A stretch of 64,000 nt of DNA from Arthrobacter hankyongi (GTDB taxonomy: Bacteria > Actinomycetota > Actinomycetes > Actinomycetales > Micrococcaceae), in NCBI RefSeq assembly GCF_022012395.1, contig NZ_JAKLTQ010000002.1, forward strand, positions 248,001 to 312,000, read 5' to 3'. The notes under the pieces were generated by a model that searched no databases, was not told the DNA's origin, and saw only the letters and a list, made by a program, of their open reading frames with translations. Of this stretch, positions 43,929 to 53,139 are shown one piece after another. The translations under genes and the position numbers were made by a program. The stretch's first letter is position 1, and each line of letters begins with the position of its first letter.

Positions 43929-46051
43929 CAGATGTCTTCCTTCGTTGCATTGTCGGATTCTTCGGCGGTCCCGGGGGCCTCGGCGAGGTAGGCCAGGACC
44001 TGATCGACGACGACCTGGTCGCCCACACCCACTTTGAGATTGACCTCGCCGGCCACCGGGGCGGTGAGGGAGTGTTCCATCTTCATGGCCTCGACGATCA
44101 GCACCGGGGTGCCAGCCTCGACGTACTCTCCGTCCGCGGCCAGTACCGCGATCACGGTCCCGGGCATCGGACTGGTGATTTCAGCGGAGGCACCGCCGTC
44201 GTCATGCGTGCGGACGCTCGCCATCGGGGCGAGCCGGAGATCCCAGATGCCCCCTCGGCCTGCGATCCAATACGTTCCGGCCGCCTCACGGACCGTCCAG
44301 CGGGACTGACGGCCGTCCACGGCCAGCAGCAGCTGACCGGCATCGGCCTTGGCGGACACCGCGTAACGTCGCTCCGGGGCCGGTTCGTCTTCGCAGGTCC
44401 CCACCACGGCTTCCGCGGCAGCTGCGCCTCCGGTCAGGGCCACCGAGACGGTGCCGTCGCCGGTGTCCAGTCTGGTCCGGAAGGCGGACCTCGCGCCGAG
44501 GCGCCAGCCGGAGGGGACGTCCCACAGGCTGCGCGCGGCGGCACCGCCTGCGGGGTCGTGGCCGGTGCGGTCAAGCAGCCGGTGCATGGCGACGGCGAGC
44601 AGCGCTTCGTCGGGCACCGCCGGTGGAGCATAGCCGGCCACGGAGCGGTCCAGCAAACCAGTGTCCAGGTGGCCGGCCGCGACCTGCGGATGGCGGAGCA
44701 GGAAGCGGCAGAAGTCGATGTTGGTGCGCACCCCCAGCACCACCGTTTCCTGCAGCGCACGGTCCAGATGCCGCAGGGCCTCTGCCCGGGTGGCGCCGTG
44801 GGCGATGACCTTGCTCAACATCGGATCATAGTTGCCGCCCACGACGGTGCCGGTGCGCAGGCCGGAGTCCGTACGGACGGTGTGGCCGCGGTGCTGGTCC
44901 GGGGTGGACGCCGGCTCCCGCAAGGCCAGGACCGTGCCGCCGGTGGGCAGGAAGCCCCGCCCGGGATCCTCGGCGTAGACCCGGGCTTCGACGGCGTGGC
45001 CGCGCAGCACCACGTCGTCCTGGGCCAGCGGCAGCGGTTCGCCGGCAGCGATGAGCACCTGCAGCTGGACCAGGTCGATGCCGGTGACCAGCTCGGTCAC
45101 CGGGTGCTCGACCTGCAGGCGGGTGTTCATCTCCATAAAGAAGAACTCCTCCGGCCGGTGCGCGGAGACAATGAACTCCACCGTGCCGACGCCGACGTAG
45201 CCGACGCTGCGGGCGGCATTGCAGGCCGCCTCGCCGATGCGCGAACGGGTTGCCTCGTCCAGCAGCGGCGAGGGGGCTTCTTCGATCACCTTCTGGTGGC
45301 GGCGCTGCAGTGAGCATTCCCGTTCGCCGAGGTGGATCACGTTTCCCTGCCGGTCGGCGACGATCTGCACCTCGATATGCCGCGGGGTATCGACGAAGCG
45401 TTCCAGGAACAGGGTGTCGTCGCCGAAGGAGGAAGCGGCCTCGCGGCGCGCTGACTCCAAGGCGGCCTGCAGTCCGGCAGGATCTTCCACGCGGCGCATG
45501 CCCTTGCCGCCGCCGCCGGCGGAGGGCTTGATCAGTACCGGGTAGCCGACCTCGCCAGCCCCGCGGCTGAGCTCTTCGTCGGTCAGGCCGGGGCGGGAGA
45601 TGCCCGGAACGGTGGGGACATTGCGCGCGGCGACGGCGGCCTTGGCGGAAATCTTGTCGCCCATGGTCCGGATCGCCGCGACAGGCGGCCCGAGGAAGAT
45701 CAGTCCTTCCTGTGCGCAGGCCTCCGCAAATCCGGCATTTTCGGAGAGGAAACCGTAGCCGGGGTGGATGGCATCGGCACCCGTGGCCTTGGCCGCGGCC
45801 AGGACCTTGCCGATGTCCAGGTAGCTGTCCGCCGCCGGGGCCGGGCCGAGCCGGACGGCCTCGTCGGCCTCGCGCACGTGGGCGGCGCCGGCGTCGGCGT
45901 CGGAATAGACCGCGACCGCCCGGATGCCCATCTGCCGCAACGTGCGGATGACGCGCACGGCGATCTCGCCGCGGTTGGCGATCAGCACGGTGCCGATGCT
46001 GGTGCGGCCGGTTGTGTCCATGATAATTCCAGTCATTGGTTGGGTACTCAC
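43928..46051 (-). CDS. accA1: Acyl-CoA (methylcrotonyl-CoA) carboxylase, biotin carboxylase/BCCP subunit
   Basis: The protein has 707 residues. Order of domains: biotin carboxylase N-terminal ([14 protein letters not shown]), ATP-grasp with [10 protein letters not shown]-terminal domain with EVQIVAD and [13 protein letters not shown], a linker, and a biotinyl domain with VEAMKMEH (biotin on K657). It carboxylates its own biotin with ATP and bicarbonate. The GTG start overlaps the beta-subunit stop as GTGA; a start at the downstream ATGs is also possible. The symbol follows synteny with accA1 of mycobacteria. Confidence 0.92.
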   Translation of the reverse strand: MSTQPMTGIIMDTTGRTSIGTVLIANRGEIAVRVIRTLRQMGIRAVAVYSDADAGAAHVREADEAVRLGPAPAADSYLDIGKVLAAAKATGADAIHPGYGFLSENAGFAEACAQEGLIFLGPPVAAIRTMGDKISAKAAVAARNVPTVPGISRPGLTDEELSRGAGEVGYPVLIKPSAGGGGKGMRRVEDPAGLQAALESARREAASSFGDDTLFLERFVDTPRHIEVQIVADRQGNVIHLGERECSLQRRHQKVIEEAPSPLLDEATRSRIGEAACNAARSVGYVGVGTVEFIVSAHRPEEFFFMEMNTRLQVEHPVTELVTGIDLVQLQVLIAAGEPLPLAQDDVVLRGHAVEARVYAEDPGRGFLPTGGTVLALREPASTPDQHRGHTVRTDSGLRTGTVVGGNYDPMLSKVIAHGATRAEALRHLDRALQETVVLGVRTNIDFCRFLLRHPQVAAGHLDTGLLDRSVAGYAPPAVPDEALLAVAMHRLLDRTGHDPAGGAAARSLWDVPSGWRLGARSAFRTRLDTGDGTVSVALTGGAAAAEAVVGTCEDEPAPERRYAVSAKADAGQLLLAVDGRQSRWTVREAAGTYWIAGRGGIWDLRLAPMASVRTHDDGGASAEITSPMPGTVIAVLAADGEYVEAGTPVLIVEAMKMEHSLTAPVAGEVNLKVGVGDQVVVDQVLAYLAEAPGTAEESDNATKEDI

Positions 46052-47661
46052 ATCCTGAAGACGCCGTAGTTGACCGGCTCCAGCGGGGCATTCGCAGCCA
46101 CCGCCAGTGCCAGACCGAGCACGGTACGGGTATCTGCCGGGTCAATCACGCCGTCGTCCCAGAGCCGGGCCGTGGAGTAGTAGGCGGTCGACTGCCGGTC
46201 GAACTGATCGCGGATCGGAGCCTTAAAGGCTTCCTCGTCCTCCGGCAGCCAGGCCGCACCGGACTTCTCGGACTGCCCCTGACGCACCGAGCCGAGCACA
46301 TCCGCGGCCTGGGGACCGCCCATGACGGAGATCCTCGCGTTGGGCCACATCCACAAGAAGCGCGGGGAATAGGCCCGGCCGCACATCGAATAATTGCCGG
46401 CCCCGTAGGAGCCGCCGATGATGATGGTGAACTTCGGCACCCGCGCGCAGGCCACGGCGGTGACCATCTTGGCGCCGTTCTTGGCGATGCCACCGGCCTC
46501 GTACTGGCGGCCCACCATAAAGCCGGTGATGTTTTGCAGGAAGACCAGCGGGATCTTGCGCCGGTCGCACAGTTCGATGAAGTGCGCACCCTTCAGGGCC
46601 GACTCGCTGAACAGCACGCCGTTGTTGGCGATGATGCCCACCGGATGGCCGTGGATCCGGGCAAAGGCGGTGACCAGGCTGGTGCCATACTCGGCCTTGA
46701 ACTCGGTGAACTCGCCGCCGTCGACGATGGTACGGATGACCCGGCGGACGTCGTAGGGCTTGCGCGGGTCCGTGGGAACGATGTCGTACAGCTCCTCCTG
46801 GCCGGCGGCCGCCTCCAGAGCCGGGGCGACTTCCCAGGGGGCCGGTTCGGCCGGAGGCAGCGTTGCCACGATCTTTCGGACCCGCATCAGCGCGTCGACG
46901 TCGTCGTCCGCGAGGTGGTCCGTGACACCGGAGGTGCGGCTGTGCAGGTCGCCGCCGCCGAGTTCCTCAGCGGTGACCACCTCGCCCGTGGCCGCCTTCA
47001 CCAGCGGCGGGCCGGCCAGGAAGATAGTGCCCTGGTTGCGCACGATGACCGCTTCGTCGCTCATCGCCGGCACGTAGGCGCCGCCGGCGGTGCAGGACCC
47101 CAGCACGGCGGCGATCTGCGGGATGCCCTTCGCGCTCATGATGGCCTGGTTGTAGAAGATGCGCCCAAAATGGTCCCGGTCGGGGAAGACTTCGTCCTGC
47201 TGCAGCAGCATGGCACCGCCGGAATCGACCAGGTAGATGCAGGGCAGGCGGTTCTGCAGCGCGATTTCCTGCCCGCGCAGGTGCTTCTTCACCGTCATGG
47301 GATAGTAGGTGCCGCCGCTCACGGTCGCGTCATTGGCGACGATCATGCACTCGCGCCCGGCGACCCGACCGATCCCGGCGATGATCCCGGCGGCCGGAAC
47401 CCGGCCGCCGTACATGTCTTCCGCGGCCAGGGGGGCAATCTCGAGGAACGTGCTGCCCTCGTCCAGCAGCGTCTCGATGCGCTGGCGGGGCAGCAGCTTG
47501 CCACGGTCCAGATGCCGCCGGCGGGCGGTTTCGCCGCCGCCCTGGGCGACGCGCTCCAGCCGCCCGCGCAGGTCGCCCAGCAGTACCGCATGTGCTTCGC
47601 GGTTCGATATGGCCGCGTCCAGTACGGGTGCGGCCGGGCCGGTTTGGGTGGATGTAGTCAT
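46048..47661 (-). CDS. accD1: Acyl-CoA (methylcrotonyl-CoA) carboxylase, carboxyltransferase beta subunit
   Basis: The protein has 537 residues, usual for MCC-beta-like proteins. Carboxyltransferase motifs include [46 protein letters not shown] and [19 protein letters not shown]. The last is strongly typical of MCC beta rather than acetyl- or propionyl-CoA enzymes. It moves the carboxyl group to methylcrotonyl-CoA or a related enoyl-CoA. It is the first gene of a five-gene operon; a TetR-type palindrome lies upstream. Confidence 0.93.
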   Translation of the reverse strand: MTTSTQTGPAAPVLDAAISNREAHAVLLGDLRGRLERVAQGGGETARRRHLDRGKLLPRQRIETLLDEGSTFLEIAPLAAEDMYGGRVPAAGIIAGIGRVAGRECMIVANDATVSGGTYYPMTVKKHLRGQEIALQNRLPCIYLVDSGGAMLLQQDEVFPDRDHFGRIFYNQAIMSAKGIPQIAAVLGSCTAGGAYVPAMSDEAVIVRNQGTIFLAGPPLVKAATGEVVTAEELGGGDLHSRTSGVTDHLADDDVDALMRVRKIVATLPPAEPAPWEVAPALEAAAGQEELYDIVPTDPRKPYDVRRVIRTIVDGGEFTEFKAEYGTSLVTAFARIHGHPVGIIANNGVLFSESALKGAHFIELCDRRKIPLVFLQNITGFMVGRQYEAGGIAKNGAKMVTAVACARVPKFTIIIGGSYGAGNYSMCGRAYSPRFLWMWPNARISVMGGPQAADVLGSVRQGQSEKSGAAWLPEDEEAFKAPIRDQFDRQSTAYYSTARLWDDGVIDPADTRTVLGLALAVAANAPLEPVNYGVFRM

Positions 47662-47722
47662 CCGCTTTCACATCCTTGGAATCAGGTCTGCCCCGGCAAC
47701 AAGATCCGGTCGATTTGAGTTG

Positions 47723-47748
47723 TTTCAGTTAGTGCTCATTAACTGAAA
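47723..47748 (-). promoter_or_regulatory. TetR-type palindromic operator before accD1
   Basis: TTTCAGTTA (47723-47731) and TAACTGAAA (47740-47748) are perfect 9-bp arms around an eight-base centre. Inside lies GTTAGTG-CT-CATTAAC, a second, nearly perfect dyad typical of TetR sites in actinobacterial beta-oxidation operons. It is 62 bases before accD1. No TetR gene is present in the window. Confidence 0.55.
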
Positions 47749-47810
47749 TCGACTGTAGCTGTTCGCCTGGGCTCTGTCTATGAGTTCTTGGGGTCGGTCA
47801 GCGATGCGGT

Positions 47811-48830
47811 TCAGGCCGGGCTGTAGCAGGTGACGCCGTCGACCTCGGACGCGGACACCTGTCCCAGCGTGGCCAGCACGGACAGGTGGGCCGCAGTCTC
47901 CGCAATCGCGAGCATCTGATTGAACGGATCCAGCTCCGAGAGGTGCTTTTTTCGCCGTGTCCAGTCAAGTTGGGCGGCGATCTCGGTGGCGGTGCCGGCG
48001 CCGTGGAGCACCGGCCGCAGCGTCTGGTCCAGCCGTTCGCCATGATGGTCCAGCAGTTCCTTCGCGCGGCGGTGCGCGCTGTCCCAGACATCCCCGTGGG
48101 CCGGCAGCAGCACCGCATCTGTCCGGGAGAGTATCAGTTGAAGCGAGTCCATATAGTTGGCCAGCGGGTCGGGGGAGAGGACCTGTTCGAAGCCGATCGA
48201 CGGTGTGATCGAGGGAAGGATATGGTCGCCGGAGAAGAGCAGGGCCGCGTCGATGTCGTGGAACACGACGTGCCCCTGCGTGTGTCCCGGAGTGGCCAGG
48301 ACTTCGAGGGCCCGGCTGCCCAAGGAAACGGTCTCGGCGTGATTCAGCCACTGGCAGGGCATCTCCCACTCTTCCTTGGCATCCCGGCCGGCGAATTCGG
48401 CCAGGCGCGCTGCCAGTTCCGGGGCACCATGGGCGTAGAGGCTGCGGATCTGGCTGTCCAAGGGCTTGCGGTCCGGTTTTACCAGATGTTCGAGGGACGG
48501 TTTTTCGTGCACCCCGAGGGCAATCTGGGTGCCGTACTCGCGCCGGATCTGGATGGCCTGGGTGTAGTGGTCCCGGTGGACATGGGTGACGAGGAACGTG
48601 CGGATGTCTGCGACGGAGAATCCCAGCGAATCCAAGGCCTCCTCGAGCGCAGTGCGGGCTTCCGGGATGTCCCATCCGGAATCGATCAGGACCAGGCCGT
48701 CCGGTTCGATGACCGCGTAGACGTTGATGGCCTTGAGGCTGTCATGGGGGAGCGGCAGCGGGATCCGGTACACCCCTTCGGAGACCTGGTAGCAGCCGGA
48801 CTCGTGCCAGGCGCCCGTAGCAGCCGCCAT
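47811..48830 (-). CDS. MBL-fold metallo-hydrolase
   Basis: The protein has 339 residues with the metal motif THVHRDHYT (H83, H85, D87, H88), a later ATPGHTQGHVVFHD carrying the third-ligand His, and FSGDHILPSI. The fold is that of glyoxalase II and beta-lactamase-like hydrolases, and the C-terminal 100 residues form a helical domain as in LACTB2-like and thioesterase-like members. A thioester or lactone substrate is plausible. Its start is coupled (TAATG) to a 21-codon reading frame. Confidence 0.87.
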   Translation of the reverse strand: MAAATGAWHESGCYQVSEGVYRIPLPLPHDSLKAINVYAVIEPDGLVLIDSGWDIPEARTALEEALDSLGFSVADIRTFLVTHVHRDHYTQAIQIRREYGTQIALGVHEKPSLEHLVKPDRKPLDSQIRSLYAHGAPELAARLAEFAGRDAKEEWEMPCQWLNHAETVSLGSRALEVLATPGHTQGHVVFHDIDAALLFSGDHILPSITPSIGFEQVLSPDPLANYMDSLQLILSRTDAVLLPAHGDVWDSAHRRAKELLDHHGERLDQTLRPVLHGAGTATEIAAQLDWTRRKKHLSELDPFNQMLAIAETAAHLSVLATLGQVSASEVDGVTCYSPA

Positions 48831-48895
48831 TAGCCAGCCCTCCGACAGTCCGGGCAGGGAATCGTTGGGGATGGAACTGTCGACCGTGGGGTCAT
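48830..48895 (-). CDS. Possible 21-residue leader peptide with a CPDC motif
   Basis: A short frame of 21 codons, ending with CPDCRRAG, starts at ATG 48895 and its TAA overlaps the ATG of the MBL gene as TAATG. AAAGGCGG lies about nine bases upstream. The overlap and motif suggest translation, but the frame is short and could be chance. Confidence 0.3.
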   Translation of the reverse strand: MTPRSTVPSPTIPCPDCRRAG

Positions 48896-48918
48896 TGCCG
48901 GCTGCCGCCTTTCGTGCG

Positions 48919-48947
48919 GCGGGTATCCGGTGCTGCCGGATACCCGC
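48919..48947. other. 12-bp stem-loop between divergent genes
   Basis: Perfect arms GCGGGTATCCGG (48919-48930) and CCGGATACCCGC (48936-48947) have a five-base loop. It sits in the upstream region of both the MBL gene and the SDR gene. It may be an attenuator or 5'-UTR structure of the MBL transcript. The remaining part of 48896-49163 shows no gene. Confidence 0.45.
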
Positions 48948-48998
48948 TGTCTCCGCTGTTGTCCCCGGCAGGAGATGCAGCAGGGGAAGCTATTCCGA

Positions 48999-49022
48999 AA
49001 TATCGTTGATTGTGATGATATA
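48999..49022 (+). promoter_or_regulatory. Weak IclR-type palindrome before the SDR gene
   Basis: AATATCGTTG (48999-49008), ATTG and TGATGATATA (49013-49022) match 11 of 18 fixed positions of the consensus. The surrounding region (48995-49050) is AT-rich, as expected for a promoter. It is 142 bases before GTG 49164. Confidence 0.25.
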
Positions 49023-49163
49023 CCGATACAGGGATTCCGTGATAGTGGTTTTCGCGAATCGCGGCAGCGGGCGGCGAAGCGGGACTGGAAGGTCGCGGTG
49101 TCGCCGCGGATTACAGCCCAGTCCGGCGCGGAAGCGCCGGGCTGATGAGGAAGGGTACTGGGC

Positions 49164-49970
49164 GTGAATGCCATGAATGCATTGGATACGGCTCTGGGGC
49201 ATACCGGCGGCGGGACCCTTGAGGGTACGGTCGCGCTGGTGACCGGAGCCAGCAGCGGAATCGGCCGGGCGACGGCGCAGGCGCTGAGTGCGCAGGGGGC
49301 CACGGTGGCGCTCGTCGCCCGCCGGGCCGACCGGCTCAAGGAGTTGGCCGATGAAATCCTCGACGCCGGCGGCCGTGCCGTCGTTGTGGTCGCTGATGTT
49401 GCCGACGAAGACCGGGCCCGGGAGGCGGTGGAGGAGGTCGTCCGGCAGTGCGGGCGCCTCGATACCGTGGTTAACAACGCCGGCGTCATGCTGCTGGGCC
49501 CGGTGCGCGGAGCCCCGCGCGAGGAGTGGCGGCGGATGGTTGACATCAATGTCCGCGGCCTGCTGGCGGTGACCCATGCCTCCGTTGAGTACCTGGTTGA
49601 GGCCGCCCGCTCCGGCCCGCGGCAAGTGGCGGATCTGGTCAATGTCAGCTCGATTGCCGGCCGTACGGCCCGCGTGGGAACCGCCGTGTACAACCTGACG
49701 AAGTGGGGGGTCGGCGCCTTCAGCGAGGCCCTGCGCCAGGAACTGGCGCCGGAATTCGTCCGGGTATCGGTCATCGAGCCAGGGGCAACGACGACGGAAT
49801 TGATCACTCATGTGCGCCCGGAGGTCCGGGAGCAGTCTGCGTCGCGAACGGCCGGCGTCGAACGGCTGCAGGCAGCCCATATCGCCAGTTCGATTTCCTA
49901 CATGGTGTGTCAGCCGCGCGGTGTCGCCGTCAATGAGATCATGATCCGCCCCACGAACCAGGTGTATTGA
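49164..49970 (+). CDS. Short-chain dehydrogenase/reductase
   Basis: The protein has 268 residues from GTG 49164, with GAGGAAGGG upstream; an ATG follows three codons later. It has the classical TGASSGIG cofactor loop (27-34), NNAG (104-107), S163 and YNLTK (Y176, K180). It may act on a hydroxyl group in the aromatic or alicyclic branch. The gene is alone before an operator-bearing gap. Confidence 0.9.
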   Translation: MNAMNALDTALGHTGGGTLEGTVALVTGASSGIGRATAQALSAQGATVALVARRADRLKELADEILDAGGRAVVVVADVADEDRAREAVEEVVRQCGRLDTVVNNAGVMLLGPVRGAPREEWRRMVDINVRGLLAVTHASVEYLVEAARSGPRQVADLVNVSSIAGRTARVGTAVYNLTKWGVGAFSEALRQELAPEFVRVSVIEPGATTTELITHVRPEVREQSASRTAGVERLQAAHIASSISYMVCQPRGVAVNEIMIRPTNQVY

Positions 49971-50128
49971 GCACACGCGTGTTGCCGGCTTTCCTCCTCG
50001 CAGGCATTTTTCGCCATATTTTCCCGAGCAGAAGGAAAATGGTGGCCGCAGTGTAGGCTGCCTCACAGTGCGCGCGGGAATCCTCCGTCAACGAAATGGC
50101 GGAGAAAACCACGGGGTATTGCGGACTC

Positions 50129-50158
50129 CTACGATATATCGTAGACTCATGCGAAATA
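50129..50158 (+). promoter_or_regulatory. IclR-type palindromic operator before the acyl-CoA ligase gene
   Basis: TATATCGTAG (50135-50144), ACTC, ATGCGAAATA (50149-50158) match the consensus in 15 of 18 fixed positions with the same four-base spacer. The left half also forms a perfect 16-bp palindrome CTACGATATATCGTAG (50129-50144). It lies 28-57 bases before ATG 50186. Confidence 0.55.
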
Positions 50159-50185
50159 TCAGCGATGATTTGAGTAGGGGTCTGA

Positions 50186-52321
50186 ATGGCAACGCCTGTA
50201 GCACTGTCAACGAATGTGCAGACTGAAACCTTGGACCTGTCCCGGTTGGTCGACCCGCGGTCGATCGCCGTGATCGGCGCCTCTGACCGGCCCAACAGCC
50301 TGGGCGCCCGCTCGGTGGCCAACCTGCTGGACCACTCCGATTTCCAGGGCACTCCGTACCTGATCAGCCGGACAAAGCAGTCCATCCATGGCCTGGACTG
50401 CTACCAGAGCGTCACCGACCTGCCGGAAGCCCCGGATGTAGCCATGCTCGTGGTCCCGGCCGCCCAGACCCTGCAGGTGCTCGAGGATTGCGCCGGCCGC
50501 GGGGTCCGGTACGCCATCGTCTTCACCTCCGGTTTCGGCGAAATGGGCGAGGAGGGAAAACGCGCCGAACAGGAAATGGCGCGGATCGGCCGGGAGTCGG
50601 GCATGCGGATCTACGGACCGAACTCCCCGGGCCTGTGCAACCTCAACAAGCGCCTGGGCATGATGTTCTCCCCGTCCTTCCAGATTGACCAGCTGCCGGG
50701 GCCCATCGGCCTGGCCACCCAGGGTGGCGGCATCGGCCGCTGCTTCCTGCAGGCCATGGAGCGTGGTGTGGGCGTGGGCCTCTGGGCCTCCACCGGCAAT
50801 GAAGTCGACCTCACGGTCGCGGACTTCATGCGGTACATGGCCGATGCCGATGATATTGAGGTCATCGCCACCACGATGGAGGGGATCAAGGACGGTCCGA
50901 AGTTCGTTGAGGCCGCGCTCTACGCCGCCGAGCGGGGCAAACCTGTGGTGGCACTGAAGGTCGGCCGCTCCGAGTATGGGGCCCGCGCCGTCGCTTCCCA
51001 CACCGGTTCCCTCTCCGGAGCCGCAGAGGTCAACAGCGCGGTGCTGCGCCAGGCCGGCGTCGTTGAAGTCGACGATATGGATGAACTGATCGACACCGCG
51101 GCGCTTTTCGCCCGGAAGCGTCCCACCGGCGGCGAACGGGTGGCCATCTACGGCTTCTCCGGGGGCGGCTGCGCCCTGACCGCCGACGCCGTGGGCGAAG
51201 CCGGGCTGGAACTAACCGCCTTCTCCGAGCAGACCCTGGCCGCTATTGGCTCGGTGCTGCCGGACTACGCGGCCATCACCAATCCGGTCGATGCCACCTC
51301 CGACATCCTTGCCCGCCCGGAGATCGGCCACGAAAGCCTCAAGCAGGTAGCCGAGGATCCGGGAGCCGGCGTCGTCCTCTACCCCTTCCCCTGCGACTAC
51401 GGCGAGCTCACCGGCCAGATCGGCGAGTCCATCGCCCAGGTCCAGCGCGAAACCGACACCCCCATTGTGCCGATCTGGATGAGCGACCGCCTCGGCGAAG
51501 GCTATGACGCCCTGGTGAAGGGCGGCCTTGTGCCGGTGCGCAGCATCAAGCGCGGCACCAAGGCACTGAGCCGCTGGATCGAGCGCGGCCGCTGGTCCGT
51601 GGACCCGGATTGGAGCCCGCTGCCGGCCGGGCGCACGGGAGGCGACCTGGTCACCTTCACCGAGCCGGCCGTGAAGTCCTTCCTGGCTTCCCACGGCGTC
51701 ACGGTGCCGCCGTCGGGCCGGGCGGACACGGCAGACAAGGCCGTGGACGTGGCGGAGAATCTCGGCTATCCCGTCGTGATGAAGATCGTGAACTCGCAGA
51801 TCACGCACAAGAGCGATATGGGCGGTGTGGAAGTAAACCTGCGCAGTGCGGCGGACGTCCGGCTGGCCTTTGACCGTATCGCCGCGGCGGCCGTGGCCGC
51901 CGGGGTCACCACCGACGAGGTCCTGGTCGAATCCATGGCCCCGGCCGGCATCGATGTGCTGGTGGGCGTGACTGCGGACCCCGTCTTCGGTCCGGTCATG
52001 ACCTTCGGCCTGGGCGGCATCTTCGTGGAGCTGTTCAACGATGTCTCCCGCCGCATGCTGCCGCTGACCCCGGCGCAGGCCCGTTCGCTGATTGACGAAC
52101 CCAAATGCGCTGCCCTCTTGCGCGGACTCCGCGGTTCCGGTCCGGCCGATGTGGAGGCCCTGGCCGACCTGATGGTCGCCGTCTCCCGGTTCGTCGAGAC
52201 GAACAGCGGCCGGATCGAGGAACTGGAACTTAACCCGGTGCGCGTCCTGCCCGCAGGCCAGGGGGTCATTGCCCTGGACGCCGTGCTGGTGATGAACGAA
52301 ACGAATGGAGACGCACTGTGA
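50186..52321 (+). CDS. NDP-forming acyl-CoA ligase (single-chain, ACD-like)
   Basis: The protein has 711 residues with CoA-binding (about 20-150), ligase-CoA (about 150-460) and ATP-grasp (about 480-705) domains. The phosphorylated histidine is H272 in VASHTGSLSGAAEVN. The ATP-grasp domain has GYPVVMKIVNSQITHKSD and VLVGVTADPVFGPVMTFGLGG. No GNAT domain follows, so it is not a Pat acetyltransferase. It should interconvert acid, ATP and CoA with acyl-CoA, ADP and phosphate. The stop overlaps the next GTG. Pairing with a citryl-CoA-lyase-like protein suggests it makes a tricarboxylic or hydroxy acid CoA ester. Confidence 0.9.
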   Translation: MATPVALSTNVQTETLDLSRLVDPRSIAVIGASDRPNSLGARSVANLLDHSDFQGTPYLISRTKQSIHGLDCYQSVTDLPEAPDVAMLVVPAAQTLQVLEDCAGRGVRYAIVFTSGFGEMGEEGKRAEQEMARIGRESGMRIYGPNSPGLCNLNKRLGMMFSPSFQIDQLPGPIGLATQGGGIGRCFLQAMERGVGVGLWASTGNEVDLTVADFMRYMADADDIEVIATTMEGIKDGPKFVEAALYAAERGKPVVALKVGRSEYGARAVASHTGSLSGAAEVNSAVLRQAGVVEVDDMDELIDTAALFARKRPTGGERVAIYGFSGGGCALTADAVGEAGLELTAFSEQTLAAIGSVLPDYAAITNPVDATSDILARPEIGHESLKQVAEDPGAGVVLYPFPCDYGELTGQIGESIAQVQRETDTPIVPIWMSDRLGEGYDALVKGGLVPVRSIKRGTKALSRWIERGRWSVDPDWSPLPAGRTGGDLVTFTEPAVKSFLASHGVTVPPSGRADTADKAVDVAENLGYPVVMKIVNSQITHKSDMGGVEVNLRSAADVRLAFDRIAAAAVAAGVTTDEVLVESMAPAGIDVLVGVTADPVFGPVMTFGLGGIFVELFNDVSRRMLPLTPAQARSLIDEPKCAALLRGLRGSGPADVEALADLMVAVSRFVETNSGRIEELELNPVRVLPAGQGVIALDAVLVMNETNGDAL

Positions 52322-53100
52322 TCAAGACCGAAATCGGCCAGACCACCACTGACCGCATCACGGTTCGCGGCTACGATCTGGCAACCGAGCTGATCGGCCG
52401 GATTGATTTCATCGACATGCTCATGCTGGTCACCGTCGGTCGGAAATGCCAGGGCAATGAGAAGGACATGCTCAACACCATCCTGGTCACGGTCACCGAC
52501 CACGGCCTGACCCCGAGCGCCCTGGCCGCACGCCTGACCTACATGGGCGCGCCGGAGGCGCCGCAGGCGGCCGTTGCTGCCGGCCTGCTTGGCGCTGGGA
52601 GCGTCTTCCTGGGGGCCATGCAGGACGCGGCCATCATGCTCAAGGACGCCGCCGGGGACCTCACGGACAGCTCCAGTGACGAGGAAATCGAGAAGGCGGC
52701 CAGGGCGTTCGTCTCCGGACGCCGTGCCAGCCGCCAGCCCTTGTACGGGCTCGGACACAATATCCACATCGACGGGGATCCGCGGATCCCGGCCCTGAAA
52801 GCGGTCACCGAGCGCAACGGCTACTACGGCCTGTACTGGAAGCTGCTGCTGGCGATGGACGATGTCTCCGGCAGCATCTACTCCCGCCGCCTGCCGGCCA
52901 ATACCGCCGGCGCCGTCGGAGCCATGATCCTGAGCATGGACCTGCCGGTCCATCTGGCCCGGGGTCTGGCCCTGGTCGGCCGCTGTGCCGGGCTGCTTGG
53001 CCACATCATCGAGGAAGAGGAATCACCCACCGGCCAGGAGCTCTGGGACCTGGTCCTGCGTCAGGACGAGCGCAACAAACTGCCGGAGCCGAAGCGATGA
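52318..53100 (+). CDS. Citryl-CoA lyase-like protein (citrate-synthase fold)
   Basis: The protein has 260 residues, far shorter than citrate synthase but usual for citryl-CoA lyase-like proteins. The citrate-synthase active-site segments are present: TDHGLTPS (H62), GLGHNIHIDGDPR (H147) and GLLGHIIEEEE (H229). These enzymes cleave a 3-hydroxyacyl-CoA such as citryl-CoA into an acyl-CoA and a ketoacid. The GTG start overlaps the ligase stop as GTGA. Ligase plus lyase would mimic a two-protein citrate lyase; the actual substrate may be a related hydroxy tricarboxylate from the aromatic pathway. Confidence 0.8.
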   Translation: MIKTEIGQTTTDRITVRGYDLATELIGRIDFIDMLMLVTVGRKCQGNEKDMLNTILVTVTDHGLTPSALAARLTYMGAPEAPQAAVAAGLLGAGSVFLGAMQDAAIMLKDAAGDLTDSSSDEEIEKAARAFVSGRRASRQPLYGLGHNIHIDGDPRIPALKAVTERNGYYGLYWKLLLAMDDVSGSIYSRRLPANTAGAVGAMILSMDLPVHLARGLALVGRCAGLLGHIIEEEESPTGQELWDLVLRQDERNKLPEPKR

Positions 53101-53139
53101 ACGCGGAAAACACCTTGCTGCACCCCCCGAGGAGGACCA

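Noticed and set aside
48830-49807. A 325-codon minus-strand frame opposite the SDR gene
   Set aside because: Serine/arginine/threonine-rich shadow of the SDR. Only its last 21 codons, which lie outside the SDR, were kept as a possible leader peptide.
50186-52321. Pat-type protein acetyltransferase
   Set aside because: The three ligase domains are present and no GNAT domain is found.
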